This document shows, piece after piece, positions 7,977 to 18,325 of a DNA stretch of 64,000 bases (its first letter is position 1; each line of letters opens with the position of its first letter). Source of the DNA: JAVBMV01 sp031552145 (GTDB taxonomy: Bacteria > Myxococcota > Myxococcia > Myxococcales > UBA5297). The notes below the pieces were generated by a model. That model was not told where the DNA came from. It saw only the letters and a list, made by a program, of their open reading frames with translations, and searched no databases. Made by a program: the position numbers and the translations under genes. The stretch covers positions 38,604-102,603 of the forward strand of contig JAVBMV010000014.1 in the NCBI GenBank assembly GCA_031552145.1, written 5' to 3'.

Positions 7977-8306
7977 CTAGGTAAGCAGCGACTGGGCCAT
8001 CGAGAGCAAGAACTCCTGTTCCCCTAGCCCCTCGTCGCGCACGGCGTCGCTGCGCCCCACCTGTCTGCCATCGACGAAGAAGAGGACCGTGGGAATGGTC
8101 TCGATCTGAAACTCGCCCCAGAGTGGGTTCTCCTCGTCGTCGAGCAGCACCTCCAGCGGCTCGAAGCCGGTTCCCGGGGTTACCAGCTCCTCGAACCGCG
8201 GCTTGAAGGCTCGGCAGAAGGGGCACCAGGTGGCGTGGAAGAGTATCGCCTTTCTGCCGCTCGCCATCTCTTGCGCCAAGTCGGCGCGCTCCGCGACCGC
8301 TCTCAT
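7977..8306 (-). CDS. Cytoplasmic thioredoxin-fold protein
   Basis: 109 residues without a signal peptide. The active site is CPFC in the stretch ILFHATWCPFCRAFKPRFEEL, and the cis-proline segment is IETIPTVLFFVDG, so a full thioredoxin fold with redox-active cysteines is expected. CPFC differs from the CGPC of true thioredoxin, so the redox potential and partners probably differ. The start codon overlaps the stop of the propeller-chemotaxis gene upstream (ATGA, 8303-8306), which implies translational coupling. It converges with mscL, with 9 bases between the stops. Confidence 0.85.
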   Translation of the reverse strand: MRAVAERADLAQEMASGRKAILFHATWCPFCRAFKPRFEELVTPGTGFEPLEVLLDDEENPLWGEFQIETIPTVLFFVDGRQVGRSDAVRDEGLGEQEFLLSMAQSLLT

Positions 8307-11300
8307 GGGCTTCCTCCCTCGTTGGCAGCTTCCTTGATGTCCTTTAGAAGGACGTTGGGATCGACCGCCGCCGTCATCTCGTCGCTGACTCGCTTGGAGA
8401 GCGCTGTCAGGTTCTCGGCGATCTGGGTAACGGTCGCGGAGGTGTCCATCATGTCGGAGACGTCGAGAGAGAACTGGTTGACGGCATTGAGCGTGTTGTC
8501 GGCGTAGGTGCGCGCGGTCTGCGCCTCGTTCTCGATCGCCTGGGCGGCCGAGGCGAAGGAGCGGATCGCCTCCGAGAGACCAGAGATCATATGGCCTGCC
8601 GTCTCGGTAGCGGAGGCCGCCTCCTGCGCGCGCCGCTCTTCTTCGAGCGTCTCGGACATGGCGGCGACCGACTCCTTCTGTACCTCGGTGAGCTGAGCGC
8701 GGATGCGCTCGGCCGAGCGCTTCGACTGCTCCGCCAATTGGTTCATCTCCTTCGCCACGACGAGGAAGCCGCGCCCATGCTCACCCGCGCGCACCGCCTC
8801 GATCGAGGCGTTGAGCGCCAGGACGTTGGAGCGCTCCGCGACGTGGCGCACGGTGTCGATGATCTCGGTGATCTGTTGCGCGTGTCGGTCGAGCGCGCGC
8901 ATGCGCTCCGCCGTGGTTCGCACTTGACTCATCAAGCTCTCGATCATGGCCACGGCTTCAGAGCTGGCCTTCTGACCCGACGCGGCGTTCTCCTCCGAGC
9001 GATGGACTGTCTCGAGCATCTCCGAGGTAGAGCGGACCGACGAGCGGGAGCAGCGAGTCACCGTCTCGAGCGAGGCGCTCATCTCGCGCAGCGCGGAGGC
9101 TTGGCGGGAGGCCATCTCATTCTCGCGCGCGGCGACCGAGACCATGCGCCTGGCTTCACCTGTGAACTCCGCGATGGCGGAGGAGGCACGCTCGCGCAGC
9201 CGGAGCATCGAGGCGACGGCCTCCTGGAGGGATGCCCGGTGGGATTGCATCAGGCGGGTGCGCGCTCTCCAGGTGGAGATGAGCCAATAGAGCCCCAGCA
9301 GCGCGCCCGCGAGGAGCAGTGTCAAGGCCAGCCCCCTGACGAAGGGGCGCTGCAGGAAGGCAGGTTCGACGGTGAGCGTCAGCCGGGTCGTGGGGCCCCA
9401 GGTGCTGCCGGCGCGCCGCGCCCGCACCTCCAATAGGGAGGAACCCGGCTTCAGGTCGAGCTCAGCGCCGCGCGCCGTACCCAGCTCGATCCAGGGAGTT
9501 GTGGTGTCGAGCGATCCTAGGTCGTCTACGAGACGGTACTGTTGGAAGAGCTCGGTGCGCTTGCTGTTCGAGGCGGCGCCAAAGGCAAGGTGGAACGCGT
9601 GATGCCGGCCACCCGGGAGCACGAGCGCGCTGCGATTTCTCTCGAGCTCTACCCATTCGCCATCTACCTCGAACCCCTCGACGAGCGCGGGGATGGTATC
9701 GGGAGGAGTCAAGGAGGTAGAGCTGAAGCGGGCGAGACCGCCCCTGACGCCGACCCAGATGTCGCCGTTGGGCTCCGCAAGGAAGACGTTAGGAAGGGCG
9801 ATGTCGCTGGGGAGCCCTTCCGGCTCGCCGAAGGTGAGCTGGTCCTCTCCCATCAGGAGCTTCACGCCCCCTCCCGTTCCAACCCAGATACGCCCCGAGG
9901 CATCGCTGCCCACGAACGCAGCCCGCTCTCCAGTTACTTCCATGCCCAGGTGATCGACTACGAACCCAAGAGTCTTGGGATCCATCGAGAGGCAGCCCGC
10001 GCCCACTGGCTCGGCATAGGTGAAGCAGATCGTGTCGGAGCGTACCCGGGAGAGCGACGTGAGTTCCTGGCGTCTGAGGCCATTGGCCTGAGTGAAGCGC
10101 CGCCACTGCGCGTCGACATAGAATGACAGCCCCTGTTTACTGGCGGCGAAGACCCTGTTCCTCTGATCGACGAGTACGCTGTTGAAGGAATCGCCCTCGG
10201 TTGACCAAGGGAAGGTGACCTTGCGCACGTTCTCGATCTTTCCCTGCGGAATCTCGAAGAGCCCGGCCTCGCCCGCTGCGATCCAGATGGTGCCGTCCGG
10301 CGCGCGGCTCGTGCCGCGGACCTTCGTCTCGCTCGTCTGGAGCCAAGGCGGCGGCGGAAGCCACGTGATCGAGGCGCTCTGTCGATCCATGATCCCGAGC
10401 GCCAAGGCATTGCTTCCGAGCAGCAGCTTTCCACCATCGAGCGGCGTGATGGAGTAGATCGGGCGCTCTTGGGAGCCGGCGACGGGATGCCAACCAGCGC
10501 CGTCCGCGCGGAGCAGGGCTCGCTCCGCTCCCACCCAGAGAGTCCCAGTCTCGTCGCGGAACAAAGAGAGGGGGCGTCCCCAGGAGAGGCCAGTCTCTGC
10601 CGTGTGGGCGCGCCAGAGTCCCTGCCCCTTGAGTCGCCGAAGAGTGTTTCCTCCCAACCAAAGTGTGCCATCCTTGTCCAGGAGCGCCGTCCTGTATCTT
10701 CCCAAGGGGACGCCATCTTCGGCTCCAAAATGGCGCCATTCGAGCGCGGTGCCCTTGGAGAGCGCCACGGCGAAACCCAGGGTCGTCGGCAGCCAAGCGC
10801 GTCCTAGCTCGTCCACGGCGAGGCGCGCCTCGTTGGAGAGGGGCGGCACTTCCTGCGTGTGCTCCCTCACCTCGCGCGCAGGGTCGATGCTGAAGAGGCG
10901 AGAGCCCACCTTCACGAGGAGCCGCTCGCGCGAGAGCACGGCGAGCGAAGCCGGCCCATCGGTCGAGACGGGAAGCCGTGCCCATACGGCGCTCGTCGCG
11001 AGGTTGGTCTGGTAGAGCGTGTCGCCCGAGAGCGCGAAATAGGAGCCTGCGCTCGCCGAGGGGGCCAGCGCGCTCGCGCCGCGCTTCGCCCAGTCTTGTA
11101 CGGGGCTGAGGGTCGTCGAGCGGAAGGTGAAGAGCCCGTCGCGCGTCCCGATGAGGACCGAACCATCGGGTCCCGCGATCATGTCGGTGATCTTGGTCAG
11201 ATGCTTCGTCTGATCGCTCGGGAGCGCCTTGAAACTTCCCGCCACCATCCGCGCTAGCCCCCAGCTTCCACCGACCCAGAGGTCGCCCTCCGAGGAGGAG

Positions 11301-11695
11301 ACGAGCCACTTCACCTCGGCGCTCGGAAGGCCGTTGGCGAGCCCATACTTGCGGAGCGTGCCCCCGATCATTCCGTAGAGCCCATCGTCGGTGCCGATCC
11401 ACAGGATGCGGTTGTTGCCCTGGAGCATGGCGTGTGTGGAGAGCGCGGTGAAGCGTTCTCGCGCGCCGAAGCTCTCGAAGAAGATGCGCCCCTGGGGGAC
11501 GTCCGAGCGGATGGGGCTCTCGAGGTCGAGCACCCGGTGCTGAGGGCTAGTGGCATCGCTGCGCGCACCTGGCTCCGAGGCAGCGAGGGTGGCAAGAACG
11601 AGGACGATCGCGAGCTGCAAGCTGTGCCTCCGTGGGCTCTTGGTTGCAATGTCGGGAAGTTCCGCTGGTCTATACCATGCCCTTGACTTGCACAC
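8303..11695 (-). CDS. Periplasmic propeller sensor with chemotaxis-receptor output domain
   Basis: 1130 residues as written from the GTG at 11695. An alternative TTG start at 11620 has a better ribosome site (GGAGG, 6 bases away) and would begin right at the signal segment (LQLAIVLVLATLAAS). Residues 70-690 are two-component-regulator propeller repeats (LWIGTDDGLYGM, DLWVGGSWGLARM, IWVGTGGGVKLL). Residues 705-775 look like a Y_Y_Y domain. One membrane helix lies at about 785-810. Residues 811-1130 are a long coiled coil with the MCP hairpin tip (NVLALNASIEAVRAGEHGRG, about 957-977). No HAMP, histidine kinase or receiver domain is visible. Predicted role: an extracytoplasmic carbohydrate or polymer signal passed to a CheA/CheW system; no che genes are in the window. 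Confidence 0.85.
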   Translation of the reverse strand: MCKSRAWYRPAELPDIATKSPRRHSLQLAIVLVLATLAASEPGARSDATSPQHRVLDLESPIRSDVPQGRIFFESFGARERFTALSTHAMLQGNNRILWIGTDDGLYGMIGGTLRKYGLANGLPSAEVKWLVSSSEGDLWVGGSWGLARMVAGSFKALPSDQTKHLTKITDMIAGPDGSVLIGTRDGLFTFRSTTLSPVQDWAKRGASALAPSASAGSYFALSGDTLYQTNLATSAVWARLPVSTDGPASLAVLSRERLLVKVGSRLFSIDPAREVREHTQEVPPLSNEARLAVDELGRAWLPTTLGFAVALSKGTALEWRHFGAEDGVPLGRYRTALLDKDGTLWLGGNTLRRLKGQGLWRAHTAETGLSWGRPLSLFRDETGTLWVGAERALLRADGAGWHPVAGSQERPIYSITPLDGGKLLLGSNALALGIMDRQSASITWLPPPPWLQTSETKVRGTSRAPDGTIWIAAGEAGLFEIPQGKIENVRKVTFPWSTEGDSFNSVLVDQRNRVFAASKQGLSFYVDAQWRRFTQANGLRRQELTSLSRVRSDTICFTYAEPVGAGCLSMDPKTLGFVVDHLGMEVTGERAAFVGSDASGRIWVGTGGGVKLLMGEDQLTFGEPEGLPSDIALPNVFLAEPNGDIWVGVRGGLARFSSTSLTPPDTIPALVEGFEVDGEWVELERNRSALVLPGGRHHAFHLAFGAASNSKRTELFQQYRLVDDLGSLDTTTPWIELGTARGAELDLKPGSSLLEVRARRAGSTWGPTTRLTLTVEPAFLQRPFVRGLALTLLLAGALLGLYWLISTWRARTRLMQSHRASLQEAVASMLRLRERASSAIAEFTGEARRMVSVAARENEMASRQASALREMSASLETVTRCSRSSVRSTSEMLETVHRSEENAASGQKASSEAVAMIESLMSQVRTTAERMRALDRHAQQITEIIDTVRHVAERSNVLALNASIEAVRAGEHGRGFLVVAKEMNQLAEQSKRSAERIRAQLTEVQKESVAAMSETLEEERRAQEAASATETAGHMISGLSEAIRSFASAAQAIENEAQTARTYADNTLNAVNQFSLDVSDMMDTSATVTQIAENLTALSKRVSDEMTAAVDPNVLLKDIKEAANEGGSP

Positions 11696-11750
11696 CCGCT
11701 CTTGTCGACCCTGTCTGCGGAATTACTCGAGACCCGCGGGAACAAGCGAC

Positions 11751-12485
11751 GTGCGCAATCTGAAGCTCCTCATCGAATATGACGGGACCGCCTTCAGCGG
11801 TTGGCAAGTACAGCCCAACGGTCGCACGATTCAGGGCGAGTTGGAGCGCGCCCTCGAGCGTGTGACCGGCGTGCCCCAGAGGCTCCGGGGGGCGGGGCGG
11901 ACCGACGCCGGCGTGCACGCGCTGGGACAGGTGGCGAACCTGCGCACCGAGAGCGCGCTGCCGCTTGCGGCTTTTGTGGCCGGTGTGAACGCGCACCTGC
12001 CGAAGGAGATCGCGGTCCGGAGCGCCGAAGAGGCGCCGGAGAGCTTTGATGCGCGCCGTTCGGCGGCCGGGAAGCTCTATCGCTATCGAATCGTCAATAG
12101 GCCTGGACGCGCTCCGCTCTCGCGCCGCTACGCCTGGGAGCACTTCAGGCCGCTCCAGCTGGGCGCGATGCAGGAGGGCGCGGCGCTGCTCCTGGGGCGG
12201 CACGACTTCAGCGCCTTCCGCGCCAGCGACTGCGAGGCGAAGAGCACAGTGAGGAGTCTGCGCCGGCTGGAGCTGACGCAGTGCGGCGAGGAGCTGACGA
12301 TCGAGTTGGTGGCCGACGCCTTCCTCAAACACATGGTGAGGAACATCGTCGGGAGCCTCGTGGCCGTGGGCCTAGGGCGCTATCCGCCTGCCTGGATGGG
12401 CGAGCTCTTGGCAAAGGGAGACCGGCGGCTCGCGGGCGCGACGGCGCCGGCACAAGGACTCTGCCTGGTCGAGGTCTATTACTGA
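11751..12485 (+). CDS. truA: tRNA pseudouridine(38-40) synthase TruA
   Basis: 244 residues from the GTG at 11751; this start puts the conserved KLLIEYDGTAFSGWQ at the N-terminus, and a CGGGAA stretch serves as ribosome site. The longer ATG frame adds 67 residues of non-conserved sequence. The catalytic aspartate lies in GAGRTDAGVHALGQ, and HDFSAFRASDCE and FLKHMVRNIVGSLVAVGLG are further family landmarks. The enzyme converts U38-U40 in the tRNA anticodon arm to pseudouridine. It is divergent from the propeller receptor, with about 55 bases between the starts. Confidence 0.95.
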   Translation: MRNLKLLIEYDGTAFSGWQVQPNGRTIQGELERALERVTGVPQRLRGAGRTDAGVHALGQVANLRTESALPLAAFVAGVNAHLPKEIAVRSAEEAPESFDARRSAAGKLYRYRIVNRPGRAPLSRRYAWEHFRPLQLGAMQEGAALLLGRHDFSAFRASDCEAKSTVRSLRRLELTQCGEELTIELVADAFLKHMVRNIVGSLVAVGLGRYPPAWMGELLAKGDRRLAGATAPAQGLCLVEVYY

Positions 12486-12494
12486 GGCGCCGCG

Positions 12495-12920
12495 CTACTT
12501 CTTGAGCTGCTCCATGCGCAGGACCGCCAGCTTCTGGGCGAGGAGCTTCAGCGCCTCCTCCTCGGTGGCCACGATGGAGCGGATCTCGCTCGTGGTCGTC
12601 TTTCTGCCCGCGCTCTTGATGCCCATGCCGATGAGCGCGGTCGGGTTGATGTTGATGGAGTAATAGAGCCCACGCGTGCCGCCATATTGCATGAGGCGAG
12701 AGACGAGCTGCTTCGCAACCTCTGGCAGCGGTTCGAGTTTACGCAGGTCGCTCACCACGATGAAGGGTGAACCTCGAAAGGAGTCGACCGTCCGCTGATA
12801 GGTCCGCTCGATCTCGGAACCCACCTGCTCGACGGCTTCGGCCGACAAAAAACCAAAGAGACGGAAGCGAAAAACGTTGCCGGCCGATTGAACTACTTCG
12901 AAATAGTCTGACGCGCGCAC
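12495..12920 (-). CDS. Small STAS/SpoIIAA-like protein of unknown function
   Basis: 141 residues starting with GTG at 12920, preceded by GAGGT at suitable spacing. The pattern of a short strand (VFRFRLFGFLSAEAVEQ), helix, then a strand (PFIVVSDLRKLEPLP) and a further helix-rich half resembles single-domain STAS/SpoIIAA-like proteins that cover several myxobacterial hypotheticals. I see no phospho-acceptor serine motif typical of anti-sigma-factor antagonists. It lies downstream of rpoH on the same strand, separated by a hairpin and a 16-base palindrome, so it is probably a separate unit. It converges with truA, with 9 bases between the stops. Confidence 0.55.
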   Translation of the reverse strand: MRASDYFEVVQSAGNVFRFRLFGFLSAEAVEQVGSEIERTYQRTVDSFRGSPFIVVSDLRKLEPLPEVAKQLVSRLMQYGGTRGLYYSININPTALIGMGIKSAGRKTTTSEIRSIVATEEEALKLLAQKLAVLRMEQLKK

Positions 12921-12930
12921 TGCCTACCTC

Positions 12931-12951
12931 GAAAGAGTGGGACGCTCTTTC
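12931..12951 (-). terminator. Hairpin downstream of rpoH
   Basis: A 7-base inverted repeat, GAAAGAG and CTCTTTC, with a 7-base loop. It lies 24 bases past the rpoH stop and 11 bases before the next minus-strand start. It lacks a long T tract, so it may be a weak terminator or an mRNA-end hairpin. Confidence 0.4.
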
Positions 12952-12955
12952 CAAT

Positions 12956-12971
12956 GAGACCCGCGGGTCTC
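12956..12971. repeat. 16-base perfect palindrome
   Basis: GAGACCCGCGGGTCTC reads the same on both strands. It sits 4 bases from the rpoH stop codon and next to the hairpin at 12931. It is long enough to be an operator for a dimeric protein, or it can form a second hairpin in the rpoH 3' end. No second copy was noticed. Confidence 0.5.
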
Positions 12972-12974
12972 CTA

Positions 12975-13937
12975 TCACGAAAGCGAAAACGCGGAAACGG
13001 GCTCGACCTCATCGTCGGAATCCCAGTCTTGTGGCTCCGAATTTCCCGCGGCGCGGGCGCCGCTCGCATCGAGCGCTAGGTCCCCCGCCAGGACGGTCAG
13101 CTCCTGCTTCAGTTTCTCCTTTGCCCTAATCTCGAGCTGCCTGGCGCGCTCTCGGGAAAAGCCGAAGTGACGTCCCAGCTCCTTCAGGGTCATAGGCTTA
13201 TCGCTCATCACTCGCTTCTCGATGATGAAACGCTCGCGCTGATCGAGGCGTGCCAGCGCCACCTCGACGCGTGTCATCACCATGGCGCGCTCCTCCTTCT
13301 CGCCCAGCTCCTCGTCTTGGCCCGCTGCCTTGCTCACCACGAAATCGACGTGGCTGTTGCCGCCGTCGTCGCCCATCGGGGCATCGAGGGAGAGGTCGCG
13401 CCCTTCCATGCGCTGCTCCATCTCGAGCACCTCGGTCGGCTTTACGCGCAGCTTCTTCGCGATGCGGCGTGGGTCCGGGGCGCCCTCCTCGACGCCGTTG
13501 ATCTTCTCGATCTCGCGCTTGGTGCGCGCCAGCGAGAAGAAGAGCTTCCGCTGCGCCTGGGTGGTTCCCAGCTTCACCAGCGACCAGCTCTTCAGAATGT
13601 AGTTTTGGATGTAGGCGCGGATCCACCAGACGGCGTACGAGATGAGGCGGATCCCCTTGTCGGGATCGAACTTCTGCACCGCCTTCATCAGGCCGATGTT
13701 TCCCTCCTGAATCAGATCGGCCATACGGATACCGTAGGAGCGGTACTCGTAGGCCACCTTGACGACGAAGCGCAGGTTGGAGGTGATGAGCGTGTGCGCG
13801 GCAGTGGAAGCCGACTCGTTGCGATACTGGCGCGCGAGCAGCTGCTCCTGTTCCTGCGTCAGGAGCGGAAACTGGTTGATCTCGGAGAGATACATCGCGA
13901 GAGAACCAGACGAGACGGGCAGGGTCGAGAGCTGCAT
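12975..13937 (-). CDS. rpoH: RNA polymerase sigma-32 (heat shock) factor
   Basis: 320 residues. Region 2 is clear (DLIQEGNIGLMKAVQKFDP and ISYAVWWIRAYIQNYIL). The RpoH box is present (WSLVKLGTTQAQRKLFF), which separates it from RpoD and RpoS. Region 4 ends the conserved part (KPMTLKELGRHFGFSRERAR). The ribosome site is GGAGGAA, 4 bases from the ATG. The acidic C-terminal tail of about 35 residues is an addition. It should direct transcription of chaperone and protease genes after heat or misfolding stress. lon lies directly upstream on the same strand with a terminator between them, so RpoH has its own promoter, which I could not place. Confidence 0.93.
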   Translation of the reverse strand: MQLSTLPVSSGSLAMYLSEINQFPLLTQEQEQLLARQYRNESASTAAHTLITSNLRFVVKVAYEYRSYGIRMADLIQEGNIGLMKAVQKFDPDKGIRLISYAVWWIRAYIQNYILKSWSLVKLGTTQAQRKLFFSLARTKREIEKINGVEEGAPDPRRIAKKLRVKPTEVLEMEQRMEGRDLSLDAPMGDDGGNSHVDFVVSKAAGQDEELGEKEERAMVMTRVEVALARLDQRERFIIEKRVMSDKPMTLKELGRHFGFSRERARQLEIRAKEKLKQELTVLAGDLALDASGARAAGNSEPQDWDSDDEVEPVSAFSLS

Positions 13938-14105
13938 CTATTCCTCCGGTAGCGCTCGTCCGGGTCCGCAGCCCCTCCCTTGGGGCGTGGCGCGGCTGTA
14001 ACGAGATACCGGTGGCAGTAATCGCTGGCCGGCCCGGGCGCCAAGGGAACCTGTGTGCTCATTTGTGGCGGCTCGAAGCGATGGTGCGCGATCCACACAA
14101 AATGA

Positions 14106-14129
14106 AGCCGCCGCCCCAAGGCGGCGGCT
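14106..14129 (-). terminator. Rho-independent terminator of lon
   Basis: Perfect 10-base stem AGCCGCCGCC / GGCGGCGGCT with a 4-base loop. On the minus strand it is followed by TCATTTTGTG, a T-rich run. It lies 64 bases past the lon stop, ahead of rpoH. Confidence 0.7.
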
Positions 14130-14192
14130 GTAGCAGAGAACAGAGGAGCATGGCTCCCCCATTCCCTTCGGTTCTGTGCCCTCGCCGCCGCG

Positions 14193-16667
<2,475 letters not shown>

Positions 16668-16903
16668 TTGCACCTCGCCCAAGAGCGTTCTCTTTGAGGG
16701 CCGGACTGCTGGTCCGTGCCCCGGCCCTAATGCCGACAGCTCGTTCGCTGAACGACCGGTCGGGCATTTTCCGGGCCCTAACTTAGCAACCGATCCGGGC
16801 ATGGCAAACACGATGTTGCGATATATCGACATGGCTCTCTGCCGGCCTTTCGACTGGGCGGTGCGCGTGTTACCTTGCCGCGCACTTTGGCGGGAGAACG
16901 GTG

Positions 16904-17608
16904 ATGAACAAGGTCGTTGGAAGCGCAGCGGAGGCGGTGAGAGAGATCGGTGATGGAGTCACGCTGATGGCCGGCGGCTTCGGCCTCTGCGGCAACCCCG
17001 AGACGCTCATCACCGCGCTGCACGAGAAGGGTGTGAGAGATCTCACCATCATCTCGAACAACTGCGGCACCACCGATCTCGGGCTGGGGGTCCTCTTGGC
17101 CGCGGGACAGGTGAAGAAGATGGTCTCCAGCTATGTCGGCGAGAACAAGGTCTTCGAGCAGCTCTATCTCTCGGGCGCGCTCGAGGTGGAGCTCAATCCC
17201 CAGGGGACGCTCGCCGAGCGCATCCGCGCGGGTGGCGCGGGCCTCGGCGGCTTCTATACCCCGACAGGGGTGGGCACGCTCATCGCCGATGGGAAGGAGA
17301 CGCGCACCATCGATGGAAGAGAATATGTGCTGGAGCTGCCGCTCAAAGCCGACTTCGCCATCGTCCACGCATGGAAGGCCGACACCTGGGGCAACCTGGT
17401 CTTCCGCAAGACGACGCGGAACTTCAGCGCGCTCATGTGCGCCGCCGCGCGCTTCACCATCGTCGAGGCCGAGGAGATCGTCGAGGTGGGCGCGCTCGAT
17501 CCAGACGCGATCCATGTCCCCAGCATCTATGTGCACCGCCTGGTAAAGAGCGCGCCGCGGGCGCGCTGGATCGAGCGCAGGACCGTCCGACCCAGAGCCA
17601 GGCAGTAA
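16904..17608 (+). CDS. scoA: 3-oxoacid CoA-transferase, subunit A
   Basis: 234 residues from the ATG at 16904 (a GTG directly before it is also possible); GGGAGA is the ribosome site. The family's CoA-binding glycine-rich element GGFGLCGNPETL lies at residues 24-35, followed by TIISNNCGTTDLGLG. It pairs with the next gene to transfer CoA from succinyl-CoA to acetoacetate or a similar 3-oxoacid, in ketone-body or polyhydroxybutyrate use. The stop of this gene and the start of scoB are 34 bases apart. It is divergent from lon, and the 236-base space between them holds both control regions. Confidence 0.93.
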   Translation: MNKVVGSAAEAVREIGDGVTLMAGGFGLCGNPETLITALHEKGVRDLTIISNNCGTTDLGLGVLLAAGQVKKMVSSYVGENKVFEQLYLSGALEVELNPQGTLAERIRAGGAGLGGFYTPTGVGTLIADGKETRTIDGREYVLELPLKADFAIVHAWKADTWGNLVFRKTTRNFSALMCAAARFTIVEAEEIVEVGALDPDAIHVPSIYVHRLVKSAPRARWIERRTVRPRARQ

Positions 17609-17642
17609 TCCGACTATCCCCGACTATCGAAGGAGCGAAGAG

Positions 17643-18299
17643 ATGGCACTGACGCGTGAAGAGATCGCGATGCGCGTCGCGAAGGAGCTACAGGATGGCT
17701 TCTATGTCAACCTGGGGATCGGCCTGCCCACCCTCGTGGCCAACTATGTCCCGGCGGGCGTCGAGGTGGTGCTGCAGTCGGAGAACGGCATGCTCGGGAT
17801 TGGGCCCTATCCCTTCGAGGGCGACGAGGACCCCGACCTGATCAACGCGGGCAAGGAGACCATCACCGAGGTGAAGGGCTCCTGCTACTTCGACTCGGCG
17901 TCCAGCTTTGCCATGATCCGGGGCGGCCATATCGACATGGCCGTGCTTGGGGCGATGGAAGTAAGCGAGGAGGGCGATCTCGCCAACTGGACCATCCCGG
18001 GGAAGATGGTGAAGGGGATGGGTGGCGCGATGGATCTTGCCGTCGGCGCCAAGCGCGTCATCATCGCCATGGAGCACGAAGCGAAGGGTAAGCCGAAGAT
18101 CTTGAAGCGCTGCTCGCTGCCGCTCACTGGCAAGCGGTGCGTCAACGCCATCGTCACCGACCTGGCCTTCATCGAGGTGACGCCCGAGGGGCTGCTCCTC
18201 GTGGAGCGCGCCCCAGGGGTCTCGGTGGAGGAGATCGTGGCGAAGACCGAGCCGCGCCTGCGCATCGCCCCCGAGCTGAGGGAGATGCGCTTTGCCTGA
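17643..18299 (+). CDS. scoB: 3-oxoacid CoA-transferase, subunit B
   Basis: 218 residues with AGGAG 8 bases before the ATG. The catalytic glutamate that forms the glutamyl-CoA thioester is in LQSENGMLGIGPYPF (Glu47), and GGHIDMAVLGAMEVS is conserved. Together with the preceding subunit it forms the active transferase. Length is typical for the B subunit. The gene order A-B is standard. Confidence 0.95.
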   Translation: MALTREEIAMRVAKELQDGFYVNLGIGLPTLVANYVPAGVEVVLQSENGMLGIGPYPFEGDEDPDLINAGKETITEVKGSCYFDSASSFAMIRGGHIDMAVLGAMEVSEEGDLANWTIPGKMVKGMGGAMDLAVGAKRVIIAMEHEAKGKPKILKRCSLPLTGKRCVNAIVTDLAFIEVTPEGLLLVERAPGVSVEEIVAKTEPRLRIAPELREMRFA

Positions 18300-18308
18300 G
18301 CGTGCGCT

Positions 18309-18325
18309 CTGACCTGCGCGGTCAG
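18309..18325 (+). terminator. Short hairpin between convergent scoB and sugar dehydrogenase
   Basis: CTGACC and GGTCAG pair around a 5-base loop; TTCTT follows on the plus strand. It overlaps the stop codon of the convergent dehydrogenase gene. It is a weak candidate for ending the scoAB transcript. Confidence 0.3.

Noticed and set aside
13971..13986. Hairpin in the rpoH leader as an RNA thermometer
   Set aside because: The stem does not pair with the ribosome site.
16668..16832. N-terminal extension of Lon
   Set aside because: No ribosome site and no conservation; ATG at 16667 has a strong site.
16829..16854. Sigma-32-like promoter for lon (GTCGAAA...AGCCATGT)
   Set aside because: Only about 5 of 7 bases match the -35, the spacing is short, and it is 160 bases from the start.
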